Source: Dromaius novaehollandiae (lineage: Eukaryota; Chordata; Aves; Casuariiformes; Dromaiidae). From it: 64,000 bases of DNA. Position 1 is the first letter of the stretch; each line of letters begins with the position of its first letter. Below are positions 28,823 to 42,500 of the stretch, one piece after another. The position numbers and the translations under genes are program-made. The DNA lies in the NCBI RefSeq assembly GCF_036370855.1, contig NC_088132.1, positions 65,138,841 to 65,202,840 on the forward strand, written 5' to 3'. The notes under the pieces are model-generated. The model was given only the letters and a program-made list of their open reading frames with translations, ran no database searches and had not been told where the DNA came from.

Positions 28823-29558
28823 GTGAGAAGCAAAGTTATGAACAGGAGGGGATGTGTTTTTAACAACGGTTCCTTTTTCACTAGGAACAATGCAGCACTA
28901 GTTACTTCTGAGGCTGACCAGACTCAAGGGGTTTTTAATTACATTTATAAGAGACTTTATTGCTGTGAAAAAAGAAATGTTAAAACTTTGAGAAATTAAG
29001 TCAATCGACAAAACGATATCTAGAGTATGGGAATTTGGGTTTGGGGTTATCTCACCTAACTTCAGGTACTTGTCTTCAGCTAAGCTGGTCTCCTTAAGCT
29101 CTACTTGTAGTTAATGGAGAGAAATTAGAACATCTGGAGTCTGAATCATCTGATCCTTTCCAGATATCCACATTTGAATAGTAGAAAATTAGCTGTGTCC
29201 TCAAAAGTGCTGTTTTAATTTTTCCTTTGATGTCTTCTATGCCTAATCTAGAAGGGCCAATTGCTAAAGAAGTGAGAATCAATTTATGCCAACAATAAAA
29301 AAAAAAAAAACTTTTGAAATAGTGTTATTATAGTACCATGCTTTTCTACAACACTTTATATCAAAGGATATCTCAGGCAGCCTCTATTTACACCTTACCA
29401 AATCCTGTGAAGTGGCGTATGTCAACTGATCCATTTCATAGGTCGGAACTGGTCAGAAACATTTCCAGAGGTGTCTATGCATTGTGGAGGGCACTGCATG
29501 ATCACCTTGAGAGCAACACACAAACACTGATAGGTGTTCTTTCTGTTTTGTGTTTTAG

Positions 29559-29720
29559 GGAGACTCAGGTGGGCCATTAATCTGTGCCAGTCGATGCCGT
29601 AGGGTTGTTTCCTTTGGAAAAGGATGTGGAAAAAGAAGGATGCCTGGAGTTTATACATGACTGAATGAAAAATATCTTGCCTGGATAAAAGAAGTAATTT
29701 CCCTTAACAGAGATCCATGA
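29559..29720 (+). pseudogene. granzyme K-like pseudogene exon 5, with premature stop
   Basis: The acceptor GTGTTTTAG ends at 29558. The frame reads [23 protein letters not shown] and MPGVYT, a TGA at 29658, then LNEKYLAWIKEVISLN to the ancestral stop at 29718-29720. Confidence 0.88.
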
Positions 29721-31969
29721 GACAGGCATGACAGTTTCAACAAATACTGTGCTGTGTGATAGAATTAAATGATGCTGTTTTAGTGAGCTACCTTCACAAA
29801 TACCACCCAACTCTACAGCTTTACAAAGAACACCACAGCTTTATGAGGTCAGTTCAAAATATTTCCTTTTGTACAGATGTTTACTTGTTTTTAGTAGGAA
29901 ACTGCCTCCTAGATAATACAGTTTGTATTGGATTTCACCCTACTTTTTAGTATGATGGAAAGGGACTTTATTCGTTGTGCCTGTGATGAGGCAACATTTT
30001 TAAATGTGTACTCATGGAAAAATTAAGTTTCACATTGATGGTGAATGAGATAGTGAATGAGATGTCTGCTGAATGAGAAAAACTAGGAAAAATGCCTTAA
30101 TTGTTCAAATATTTCATTTTGGCATTTTTTCAAATCCAAATATTTCAATTTGCATCACAAAGTATTTAATTTTACTAAAATTATTTACAGAGAATTAAAA
30201 AAATAAGCAGATAAACAATTTTCCAATTAATTTACTGTTAAACGAGAGAAAAAAAATCATTTCTCTTTTACTTAAAGGTTATTTTCTTTGATTTTTAGTT
30301 ACATGATCAAACCAGCAAAATCATCTCTTCTCATAGTTTGGTTCATGATGTCACCTTTCCAATGTGCATCTGTTGAAAAAGCATAAATATTCATTGTAAT
30401 GGAAGTAACTATGCTTCTCTAATACAGTGCCTGTCTAATATCTATCAAAACAAATAGATATTTTACTTTTGATTTCAATGGGCTTTGGGTCAGACTTCTA
30501 AAACAGAGGAGCCTGCTGTGTTTCCGAATAAGCCTGTAGTTAGCTGGGTGCGTTCCCATTATCTTCAGATTTTCCCTTTGTCTTTGCCAGCAGTTTAGAA
30601 GTGACTATCTGCAGGGTTTCTGTGGTCCTTTGGTTATTGTGTTAGTGTATTGAATACTGTAAAGTCTGGGAAGTCACAGAGGCATGAATTTGGCAATAAA
30701 CTAAATAATTCTAATAGGTCATTGTGCTGGCCTTGATCGCTGACCAGCAGCCAGCTTACTGGTCTGAGAACAACAATATTGCTCATAAAGGCTATGCAGA
30801 GAAAGGAGCAAATGGAAGTCACAGAGGTGGGTTGGTAATTTGTAATGGTATAATCAAACCTGGCTGTATAGGTTATGGAGGGCTTGATCCAGTTCTCGTT
30901 GAAGGTTGTAGAAAGATCTTAAAAGATGCCAGTGAGAATTGGCTGGAACAGAAACAGAAAGTGGGAAAAAATTGGGAAAAACATACAGACTGTATTTAGA
31001 AGTGCCAAATATAATATACTGCTGTTAACACTTTTCAGCTGGACATCTCAAAGGATGTTGCAAACAGAAATTAGTCCCTTTGACTTTTGTGAGGTAAATG
31101 ACAGCAAGGGCATTGTACTTACTTGCCTACCATGGGGGTGGGACACTATTTGTTGCATAGCAACGTAATCTCTAATAATTTAAGATGGAAAGTGAAGAAT
31201 ACTGGGTAGGCTGTATAAAGAACTTATGCACTTAAGCATTACAGTGCCTATCTTTTTGACAGTCTGGGATGGAAGTGAGGGGTTTGTGCTGGGCAGTGGA
31301 TACGCTTGAACGGAGTGCAGAAAGAGCTGAGCACTTTAGCGAAGGATATGAATGCTGCTGGCTGTGCTAAATGTGGAGTTCCCTCAGGCTAGTCAATGAG
31401 GACTGCCGATCAGTGGGCTGTGTGGGAAATTCTGCCCTTCCCAACGAAGTAGGTGCCTTGCTGAAAGGTTCGGAGATTGGTCTCCATCCATTTTAGACAA
31501 GCAGCCTAGAGCCCTCTCCTGAGTGGAGGGTGTCAGGAGCACGAATGGCTGAATCCAGGCCACTTTTCTCTTGGAGCAGCAGTGGAGATGCCCACCAGCT
31601 GCTTGGAACAGCCACCCTGAGTCGGGACACCTCAGTGCCATTCCCTGAGGGACTCAGCCCCAAAGCTCTGGTGGGACAGCATGAAGCATCAGCCTATACA
31701 CTAGTCTAGGTCAGGGACTTCTGCTTATTGCTGTGCCGTTTTGTACCAAAGGATATGGTAATCAGAGGGGAAAAGAAATCACAAGAGAAAGAAAAATGCG
31801 TATGGCATTTAGGTCCCTGAGGCAACAGCTCAACAGGAGTTTTTAGTTTACCCTTTTGAATTTGTACCATCTTAATTCTTCATATCCTTTCTTGGGTCTA
31901 ATACAGTATATGTTGCACTCTGCAAGAGGAATTTAGATACTCAGAAAATAATTCACTGAAAAGAGGTTT

Positions 31970-32229
31970 CGTCACAAGTGGCAACGTGGGAAATTCCATA
32001 TAGATATAAGGAAAATGTTTTTCACAGTGCAGATAGTTATGCCCCAGGACTTTATGATCATGCGTGATAGTGTGTTGTGTGGAATCTCCATCCTTGGAGA
32101 TACTCGAAACTCAACTGGACAAGCTCTGAACAGCCTGATCTAACTTTGAAGTTTGTCTCGCTTTGAGCAGGTTGGACTGGATAACTGCCAGAGGTCCCTT
32201 CCAACTTAAATTATTCTGCAATTCTGTAA
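31970..32229 (+). repeat. CR1 LINE 3' end
   Basis: The sequence follows the avian CR1 3' region: CGTGGGAAATTCCATATAGA and TATAAGGAAAATGTTTTTC, then ATCTCCATCCTTGGAGATAC. It closes with CAGGTTGGACTGGATAACTG, CAGAGGTCCCTTCCAACTTA and an ATTCTG-type tail. It is 5'-truncated, as usual for CR1. Moderate divergence suggests an old insertion. This is the best evidence that the host is a bird. Confidence 0.85.
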
Positions 32230-33399
32230 AGCTTTTGTCAGGGCACTTACAACTTCCACTTCCACAAAAATGCTATGGTTCTGCTATTGCTCTGAGTATA
32301 ATCAACTTTGAATATTTTAATTTCATCTTATACTTGGACTACAGCAAGGCAGTTCTTAAAAGCACCACATCAGATAAAATATTTCCTGTCGTATAATTCA
32401 CAGCTGTCGCCTCCTAGAGATTTTATATGTATGTGCTCTCCATTTCTAGTAGTCCTTGGTCTTCAGGAATCATGGATCAGTTAAAAGCGAGATATAAAAT
32501 GTCTCTGAGGATCTCTGAAATTCCACTTATTTAAGCTAATTGAGAGCAATACAACAGGTTTTATTTTGGCTAGAGCTTTTATTCTAGCAAATTGACAAAG
32601 CTGTTTCAACTTGTTCCTTTGCTTTCTGATCTTGCACCTCCTAAGCTCATGAAAATGCTCTTCAGCATGCATTGTGTCTCCTAACTTTCATGATCGGCTT
32701 TGCGCGGATACCACACAACCAAAACTAAAGCCAGGTAGATGCATAAGTGGTGAGTGATACATGAGAAGTGAGTCTGGAGGCAAGCTGGCAGTTTATAAGG
32801 CTTTTTGGAGGGACAGATGTTCCTATCTCAGGGAGGGATGTTCCATGGCTTCTGGCCACCTTGCCAGTGGAAATAAAGGGGAATTTCTTTCCCACAACAT
32901 ATGATGGTGTGTTTTCAGCTTTCAGAGGCACATGCTCTGCAGAGAGACCTGTTCTCACTGCTTCCATGTGTCATTCTGCGATGTTTGGACAGCATTTCAT
33001 CCAGCTGAGTGATCGTTTCACTGAAGATTAATCTGAGAGTCATGGCAAACTCTCATTGCCTTCAAGTTCAGTGTGATAAGGTTTGTTAATCGGCTTATCA
33101 CAGCTCTGGTTTCCGGCAGCAAGAGATTTTTCACAGCCTGTAGCCCAATAGCATTGGTATTTAATCTCTTAAAGGAGAAGAATTCACTCATTTTGTTCAT
33201 ACTGAGCAAGCAGGTCCTGTATCTCACTGTTGTTGGTGGGTAATAAATAATGAGTGATCTAGTCTGGAAACCATAACACAGCATGTTAATTCCAGTTTAG
33301 ATACCACATCGGGATTTAAGTGTGTGTTATCTCCTGTAATGTCTTCACTTCACTTACACCATCTTTTCTACTGGGGACGTAGCAGAAGGAAGGCCTTAA

Positions 33400-33560
33400 T
33401 TGTCAGGGCCCTGTTGGCACCTCCAGCCCTCGTTGTCCCTGCCCCTCTGGGGCCTCCCCCTGCTCAGCCCCAGGCCCCATTTCAGCCCAGCCCGGGGCCA
33501 TCAGTCCCTGCCCCGCGTCGCCGCAGCAGTGCTGGGCTCCAGTGCTGCCACGGTCTGGCC
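33400..33560. other. GC-rich islet in AT-rich intergenic DNA
   Basis: The stretch is strongly C/G biased, with many CCC, GGGCC and CAGCCC words, and stands out sharply from its AT-rich flanks. No gene, promoter or named repeat was recognised. Confidence 0.4.
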
Positions 33561-36500
33561 ACGGCAAAATATATGGCAAAACTGTGCTAAGCTCTGAGGT
33601 AGTGGAGGGAAGCCAGCAAGAACAGAGAGCATGCTTAGAAAGACATTGGAAAGGCTAATGGTCGCAGAGAGACTTCTTGCAAACTATTTTGCTCTGGCTG
33701 TGTTCACAGGGAATATAATGATCTGAGAAATCTTTTTAAGTGGCTGCTGTGGGAATACGTAGGATAATTCAATATAGCATAGAGGGATAACTACACTGCA
33801 AGATATATTGTTATACTATAGTCTGTAGCATACTTTGGCTACCTACTTGACCCTGGCGTTCTGGGGCTGAAGCAGGGCTCCATGTGTGACAAATTGCTAC
33901 TGCCTGTCCTCGAGGGCCAAGTCTCTATAGCTTTATCAATTTACATTCCCTGTGGGTTGCGGTGTGAGGGGCTGGGGGCTGGTAGTACATGTACGCCTGT
34001 GTCTCATATACATACACACTCACACATAGGTGCATATACATAGTATCAGACCTCATCTTGTTCGTAATAGGCAGGTTGCTTTTGTAACACAGAGAAATGC
34101 CGGCATGCTCTGATTGCATGCAAGTGCCTGGATAGATCAGTGCCTGGATATCTGGCTAAAGGCCGAAGGCTAAATGTTCACCTCCAGCAGTACCTGCATC
34201 CAATAGCTCCACAACTGCACATTTACCAACATCCCTCAGTCTGGTTCTTGACACTGAATTTAAATGCATAAAAGTTTGGTAGGCAGTAAGCCCACCCGAG
34301 GTGATAAACCTCCCCCTTGTGATTATAACTCAAATCACAGTGTCTTGAGAGAGTGCTTGTCCATCAGCCCCTCTGGGCGTGACAAGCGTGACAAAGGCAG
34401 CCTGGGCCAGGTAGCGTGGTAGGAGTTTTGCAGCTGGTCTATCTCCTTGCTGACCAGGACTGGAAAATTCCCTGCAATTCTGTATTTTCTTAACAACCAC
34501 AAAAGTACATATGGATGGATGACTGGTTATGCAATAGAGGGTAAGCCAAGTGCCAGGAAAGGGTTAGTGTTGGCTAAATGAGGTGACCACCAGTGTCATT
34601 CACTGTTGAAACCACGTGCCAGGCCAGCCCTCAAAGCTGAGCTAGAAACAGCAAAGCAGTAGAAAGTAACTCCAGGTACAAAGCAGTTTTACAATAACAG
34701 ACACCCACAGAGCCTAATAAGCTTAAGCTAGAAAAGCATTCTCCTTATAAAACTGAGAGGAGCTGATATCCAGCACCTTGCAGTGGGGCTCACTCCAGAT
34801 TTCAGTTTCCAGCAGCACAGCATTCGCGATGCCAAGTGCCTGCTGTGTGAGAAGCCTCAGCTCGTCTCTCTTAACCTGTCACACCTCAGCACTAATCTCT
34901 AGGTGCCTGTGAGGTGTCCCCTTTCACATTACTTCCCAGTTTCCAAATACTGGCTTCTCATATCAGACCAGCTTCCCTTTGCCATCCGTCTTTACCTTTA
35001 CTAGGAATTTCTCAGTGGATTAAAGGAGTCCTGCCCCTGGGAGACTGCTGGCCTTCGCCAGGGCCAGGCTCCCATCCACACTTGCACTTTGCAGCCTGGT
35101 CTCTGCTGAGTTTGCTCCTTGGTCCAACGTTTGCGACTATTTCCGGTTTTGCTGAGGTCTTCCAGATAGGTGACATTTCTTACGGAGCACGTGCTGAGGA
35201 GTCTGCTGTGCCTATCACACAGTGACAGCTGGGTGTAGAGGGCAGCCCCTAAGGTTAACCGGGACGTGCACTGACACAGCGTATGGCCCTGACATAGGAT
35301 GTATGGCCTGATGCGGAGATACGGCGCTGACAGATGGCCAGCGGCGCTCCATCCGACAGAGGGGGCTGGCAGCTCGCGTCCGTGCCCGGTGCAGGGTCAC
35401 AGATGCAAGTTAGCTTAGTCCTTAGAGCGCGTCCTGCAACCTTGCCTTTGTGCAGTTTGTTGTCTGGGCAGTAGTGACTGATGTGTATTTGTTTTGGCTG
35501 TACGTCTAATGCAGTGTATGTTCAATGTGGGAATCTTTTTTTCTTTTTTAAACTTCTGGTTCTCAGTACAGAGGGTGGTATTATCTATTGTCAACAAATG
35601 TTGTGATGCTGTTTCCTGAAAGAGAAGTGATATGTTTGAAGCATGGATTGCATCCACAGCTCCTAGTCAAAGTCTTTGTTTTATCTTCTGGCAACAGCAC
35701 CACCCGCCTGTCTAGCAATCTGTAAAAGTAACCTTCCTTTTGGGCAACTCAGTCTGGCATCAGGAAGAAACATTTAGAGAACAGCATTTAAAACAAACAC
35801 AGCCATTAGATTTTCAAGATAATTTTCTTGGATACTTACCAAGGAGAATTAAAGATAAACTCAGAGGACTCTTTCAAAGTTTGAATAGGTCAATTCACCA
35901 TCAGCTGAGAAATTACAGCAAGTAATTTTAATGTGTCTGATATATTTTTTTAATTCTGATTCACCAGTTTCAAAAGTTTATCTTCATCTCACTAATGATC
36001 TGGCAGGTGGTTCAGATACCTCCATTCCACCATGTATATAACCTCACAATCATATGATGAAGTTATTTTTGATAGAATACTAATCAGTCTGTTAATTGGA
36101 TTGATTAGTAATCAATTTTTAGCGAACTTCAAGTAGGTTAAATTTAGTTGTAATTAAGTCAAACATGGCATAGGTTGCTTCAAAGCCTGTGAAATCAGCT
36201 GTGAAATGTGAATTCAGTAAGCCACCAATTTTACCAAATATGGTTGAGTCTAAAAGCTGTGCCAATACCCACATCCTCATCACAACAAAGAGCAAAACAC
36301 ATTAGAAAGATGAGCAAAAAAGCCCTTATTTTAGAGAAAAGTAAACCAGAAACTTACAACATTTGGCCATTTCCAAACACTCTGATGAGATTCACTGCAT
36401 AGCTAGTGGAGTTTCACAAGGCTGCTTTTTATGTGCCTTTGTTTATAAAAGGCAGGAACCTTTACCATATTAACACACTCTCACGAAGCCTTTGTTTCAA

Positions 36501-39500
36501 TAAATTATTAAGCCTTTTTTGCAGCCACATGATATATAAAAAATAAGATAAGCAATAATTAAAACAGTGACAAGATCAGTAAATGAAAAGAAACATTGTT
36601 TTAATCATTCTTAATAGCTACTTTCATGAAAAAATATTAGTCATGACTTGTTAATTAACCATTTCCATTTAAGTGAATAAATGGCATGTGGTTGTTAGCT
36701 TGGGTTCTTTGTTTATCTTTAAATCCCGTAGAGGACATTACTTCTCAGGATGTAGTGCCCAGCTTTCTTGGAACATCTACATCTCAAGTTGTCATAGCTT
36801 TAGCCGCATAAAACATCCCTTTGGACCCCCTTGGTATCAGATAAAAGCAGATGCTTGAAAAGAAGGGGGAGCAGTGGATTAGTTTGTTTGCAAACCCCTG
36901 GCATTTTGAAATGGCAATAGTGACCTCTCTGTGCAGAAAATTTAAATATGCGGACAATAATGTGGCTTTCATTGATTAAAGTCTGGGACAAGTGCACCCC
37001 GTGCCAAAGCCTGCAGTCCTGTCTTAGCACTGGTCTTAGCAGAGTGCAAGTAACAACTGGTCAGAGCACACACTTATTCTTTGAACTGCGCCTTAGGGCA
37101 TGCTGATGGAGCACGGTGGAGAAGCTTGCACTGCTTCCCATCGCTGGGGGCAGTGAAAGGCGGTCCATCTTCCAAGGCTCTTCCCAATCTTGTAAAGGAA
37201 TTCCTACTATGTACAATATACATCATAATAAAAAGAGTAATCTGGAGGCAGCAGTTACATTCACAGCAGTAAAGGGCTCGCACACACAAAGACAGAGCGT
37301 AAACTAACTGATACTGCTGCATTGTTCATTTTCTTGCTGAAATATTTCAAAGGGGTGGGCTCTGATGGCAGGTTTTCTAAAGGAGGCCTTGACACTGAAA
37401 CGAGCTCAGGGCTCTGCTACTCATGCTTCAAGATACAGCAGCTTCATAAGTTGTCACCTCAGTAGCTAGCGAGGGAGTGGTGCTTGTACTCCCCTGGGAG
37501 TGGAAACGGGTGGCTGCATGTGAACTAGTTTGCAGAGCTGTGAAACAGGCAGAGGCATCCAGCCAGGCAGCACCACAGCTCGATTTGGCAGGGAGGGCAC
37601 ATCAGACCCCGAATTATTAAGCAAAGTTGATTGTCTATTCTGTCTTAAGGACAGCAGAGCTGATCTTACCAGGAGGTGCATTGTGCCAAAATATTGAGAG
37701 TATCTGCACTAGGTAACAGAGCACATTTGATAGTAAGATAGTGAAAAAAAAACCCTCAGTTCTAATGGGATATTTAAATGTTTCTCTTCTAGGCCTCTTA
37801 CCTTTTCCTTGTCTGTCCTGCATCCAGTCACTGAGGCCAGGGTCAAGGTAGCTGTTACCAATTCTCATATGCTGATCTGGGACAGTGACTATTTGCAGGG
37901 TTTCTTACCCCATCAGCTGTGCTGGGGCAGGTGTTTCTTTTCTCATGGTTGCTAGTTCCAGCTTAGCCATCCTGGCCAGTATTCATTTACCTATCTGTAC
38001 ACTTCTGGTTCACTCTAAACGTGTTTCACTGGGGAGAAATGGGCACAGCCAGACATGTGTCCTGTCTTAGGCACTTATCTTAGGCAATAAACAATAAAAC
38101 ATATCCTTTCCCTCTATTTTGGCTGTAGAGGATGGACTTACTTGTTTACTACTGATGCTCTATAAAATGAAAAAAATTCTTTTTCATTTTATAAAACAAA
38201 ATAAGCCACTAAAGCCATAACTTAAGATCCTATTGCCCAATTTTGGCCAAGCTAGCCTCATGGGGTCTATATCAGGGAATATCTTGTGTACCAAAGTTTC
38301 GGCAGCTGTTTTCTACTATAAACAACCACTTCTGGCTGACCTCCCCCCCAGTCGCCTTTTCAACTACTTGACAGGCAGGATGAGATAACCTGCATTTAAC
38401 CACTGCTGACCAATATTCATTGTCTATTGCCCTGTAGGCCAACGCCTGCCACAGTGAAAAGGTTTTGTCATACAGCGTGGACACAATCTATACAGAGACT
38501 TGGTGCTGAGCAATAACTATTTGCTTTTAATTAAATCATCTAAGAAAGTCTGTCTGACTGTGAACTGTTTCATCTTAAAGATTCTGCTTGCTTAAACAGT
38601 CTGTTCTGTGAGGGACAGGAAGCATCTAAAATCATGCAAGGTCACTCTGATAATTCAGAAGAAAGAGAAAGAGAAGGAGAAAATATCAATATGGAGAACT
38701 CATATAATCAGTCTGTCACATTCATAATTTGGCAAAAAAGCTACAGCTTTGAATCATTTAATCAAATGATCTTTTTTTCAGATATTTGTCTTAAAGGATT
38801 AAGCTTCTGGGCATTTGATTAAATGACTGAAAATTAACACATCAAGCTTTTAATCAAGTAACTAAGGTTGATCTATGAATAGAATAGACAAGCAATAAAA
38901 CTCACCATATTTTATTTAATTCTCTCAAACATGTTGAACTGATATAAATGCATATAAATTATCTAATTTTTGAGAAGTCCCACTTAAAGTGGCTTTCATC
39001 TATTCTCATGTAATTTACCTACTGTTGAATATTAGTTACAACAGGCCAATACTTAAGTTTTTATTTTATTATTTTTAGTGAAGTAAGAAAACATCCATTT
39101 CAATGAGATTTGCAGCTTTGGATTCAAAATTTGTTTCATATAACTAACCAGGTTAAAAAAAAAATCCGTCTTTAGCTTAAACCCAACTTTATGCACAAAT
39201 ATAACAGGTTTTAGCTAGGCACAAATGTACTCAGGTCTCTCCGAAGCAAAGCAGAAGGCAGGTTTTTCTGAATAAGGACACAAGATTGTGTTCTGCATTA
39301 GTAACACTGCTTAGATTATAAGAGTGCTTTACTTTTAGGAATATATGAAGAATGTAGAAAATATTGAGATATGAGCTAAAAAAGACTTTGAAGTGATTTG
39401 GCTTTTTTTAAGATGATGGCTTATAATTCTTAGCTGTCTGGCAGTTTTGTTGTTTAATGAAAAGCAAACTTACCACAGGCAACATGCAGCTGTTACCCCT

Positions 39501-42500
39501 CATTGCTGTCTAATTAGGTCTTGTTTGCAAACATTCTTTTACTTACTTTGAATAAAAACCACAAAATAAAGCTTTGAACTGGCTTTGGTTTCTTTGCAGC
39601 AGAAGAGATCATAATGCATTGAAAATATTGGGTGAAATTGTGGCCCCACTGAAACAAGTGACAAACCAGCAATTTATTCAGCAGAGTCTGTGTTCACCCA
39701 CAATATGTGTGCCCCCCTCAAACAAAAATAATGAAAAATATATTCAAATATTTGAAAATACAGACATATGATTAATGAAGCGAAGGACAAAGGACATAGG
39801 AAGCATGTGCACACATGAAAATCCTGTTAACTCCACGGGGAAATAAATGGACCTGTTGCCCAGCGTGGTGCTAGATCCCGCTGAGTGCATTATTCTGGGA
39901 GACCTTGACTTCTCTGTAGACAATGCCAAGGATATCCTAGCGTCTGGTATCCCTTTTGCATGGGAGCCAAGGTATTCATTCAGGTCACGTCTAAACCTGT
40001 TCACTGAACTGGATATCAATTGCATTTAGCATGGAAATGCCTGAAGACCAACTGCAAAAATCTCCTTGAAGAAGGCTCTGCAGCAGTTAGCCCAAGGTCT
40101 CAGAGGGGCTTCAGTCCAGGTAGACACAATGGATTGAGTGGGAGGACTGTGAGCTAGAGAAAGCGGTTAAGATGGGCTGGTGGGAAATATCTGTGCTCCA
40201 GTCTGCTTTTTAGGGTGTGTTTTGTGGGCATAAGTAGACTTGTGAAGAAGTAAGCTGCATGAAAATGAAAGCAAAGAGAGATAGGACATTTAAACAAAGA
40301 GACAAAAATGTCAGGGTGGAAGAAAAACAGGATAATGAAGTTTAAGACTGAGGTGAAGAGACTGTGTGGCAGGGAGAGGCAGGGATGAAAACAGCTACTC
40401 ATTCCAAGTAAAGAAAATGCATGTAACACTGCAGAAAATGCTTTGTCTTCTCCCCTCAGTGTCCTTATTGCTTTCAGCCTTTGGCTGACTCTTCCCTGAA
40501 GTTTTATTACCTAGGACATGCTGAAGTCCTCTTAGGACCTTGCTGGGATCATCTAATTATTCTGGAAATCGCTTAGACTTCAAAGACTAAAGGGTACTTA
40601 GGGAAAGGAAGATCGACTTCTTCCTAAAGAAATATAATGATTGATAAGAATTTGATCATTTCACATATCAAAATGAGTTCAGATTCTTTTTCTTTGCCAA
40701 TGGGTTATTATCACAATAACATCACAAAGAACACAGGGAAATATTATCTTATGATGACACCTATCCCTAACTCAGACAAGTAATAATACTTCACACATGT
40801 GATCACAAACTTTCTTGTTAGCATCCCATGGAGTGCAGCAAGAGCTGAGCTTTTAATAGCTATGTCATTCATTACAGGAAGTAGCTACTTAGTCAAGTCT
40901 AAACTATATATAAAAAACAGCTAAAATATTTGCAAAACTTTGTAAGACTATAGCAAAGTTTACTTGTAAGAAGGTTTTCAAAAACATGCTTTAGTAGAGA
41001 AGAATTGAAATCCCATTAATATTTGAGGTATAGTTCCATTGCAAAAAGTGTCTGTAGAAATGGCATGTGTTTTTTCCTTAAAGCATGCAGATCAAAATCG
41101 GATTGGATTCCAAGCAAAAGGATGCTTTCTGTGGTCCTCTCCTCACCAGTCCTGAAATGTATATCCAGTATTTGAAAATGCAATGGTGCACTTCCAGAAT
41201 CTGCGTAGATGTCAAGAATAAACATTTCTCAACTGGGAATTTGGCTTATTTGTCAGGGGATGATACAGGAGTCAGAATACATTTGCCATTCACAGTGAGT
41301 AGTCAAAAGATAAAATTCACAATATTTGCCATGTTATTGAAAGTTGTGTTATCGTTTATATCATGACAAAACTAATGAAAATGCTTGTTCCAGTCTGGTA
41401 TATTTTATTCCAATTTTGCAGTGAACTATTGACAGCATAGACTGCATAGCAATAAGGAAATTAATGTATATTCCTACATCAATTAATTGTATCAAATAGA
41501 GAGACTCAAAATATCTTTCAGATTATGTCAGCATTAAAACTGCCTACCCTTTGGGCAGAATATTTGCACCTGAGCATCTAAGAAGAACATGCAAAGAACC
41601 GTCATTCACCTATTATTTTCTTTTATTGATTAAGAAACTGAATGTTAGACAGTCATAACTGAAAGACGCATTTTTGGCAGGTGCCTGGAAATCAGTGCCT
41701 GTGAAAAGTAGTGGAGAATTTTTTCTGTGTGGAGGAGCTTTTTCGTAGGTGAACATAAAGTGCTTATCTTAATCAGGTTGTTTCAGATTACTGGGAGCAA
41801 GAGGTCTCACCAAAGAAACAGCTACTGACAGAGCTATTGATGAAGTGGTGGGAAGTGAAGGTGAAGCATTGGTTTGGGCTGTGAGTCTATGGTCAACCTG
41901 AGCTTTATATTTAGAGAAGTAAGTTTTCTGAAGCAGAGAGAAGATATGTGGCTTTCTTGTACTTTTAGGAAACTTTTTTAATGTGCTTGAAACAAAGAAC
42001 AACTCCTCGTTCCCAAGACTCGCTGGAGATAACCCCGCAATATCCAGTCATTTCTATGAGCTACTGAGGTCTGTGGGTAGGTACCAGCCTACCCTGCTCT
42101 GCGCATACCACCTCGTCTGCCTGCAGAAAGGATGTAAATGTGTCTTGCCTTCAGCAAGTAGGAAATGTCCCAAAGCATCTATTTTTACCAGGGAAAAGTT
42201 GACTTGCTGCATTACAGTCGAAACAAAGAGTAATTAGCAATTCATTGAAAAGATACAAGAAAAGAAATCATACAAAGGGGAGTCTTTGCTGCTATCTTAC
42301 TTTCCTGATTCTTTTACTTCCTATTTCTGGCTTTTCATTTTGGACTTTGCAGCTCAGCTTCCTTTCGGTGTTTCCCTTTGAATCTTTGCGTCTCTTGTAG
42401 CATTGTGCTTACGGCTTTTTGTAAAGGAAGCCTGGGGAAAGGTTGGATCGTTCAGGAATGTATGGTAACGTATTTTTAGTTTAGGGACTGCCTTTTGGAA

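Larger units (their letters stand above)
23045..29720 (+). pseudogene. granzyme K-like gene, inactivated, five exons
   Basis: This is a second granzyme A/K-family serine protease gene. Exons 23045-23117, 23204-23345, 26166-26313, 28556-28822 and 29559-29720 have canonical GT-AG junctions in granzyme phases. No indels are needed to read them. Lesions: an in-frame TGA at 23296 where GZMA has Gly (CGGAL), a TGA at 29658 where GZMA has Arg (GVYTRL, consistent with CGA to TGA), the triad Asp codon changed to Tyr (KENY, 26296-26298), Cys42 changed to Ser (23293-23295) and Cys182 changed to Arg (28778-28780). His57 (LTAAHC), Asp189 and Ser195 (DACQGDSGGP) remain. CKVAGWGVT and the lack of the GZMA dimer Cys favour a GZMK origin, but this is inference. 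It lies on the strand opposite to GZMA, whereas human GZMK and GZMA share a strand. Few lesions suggest fairly recent loss. Confidence 0.85.
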
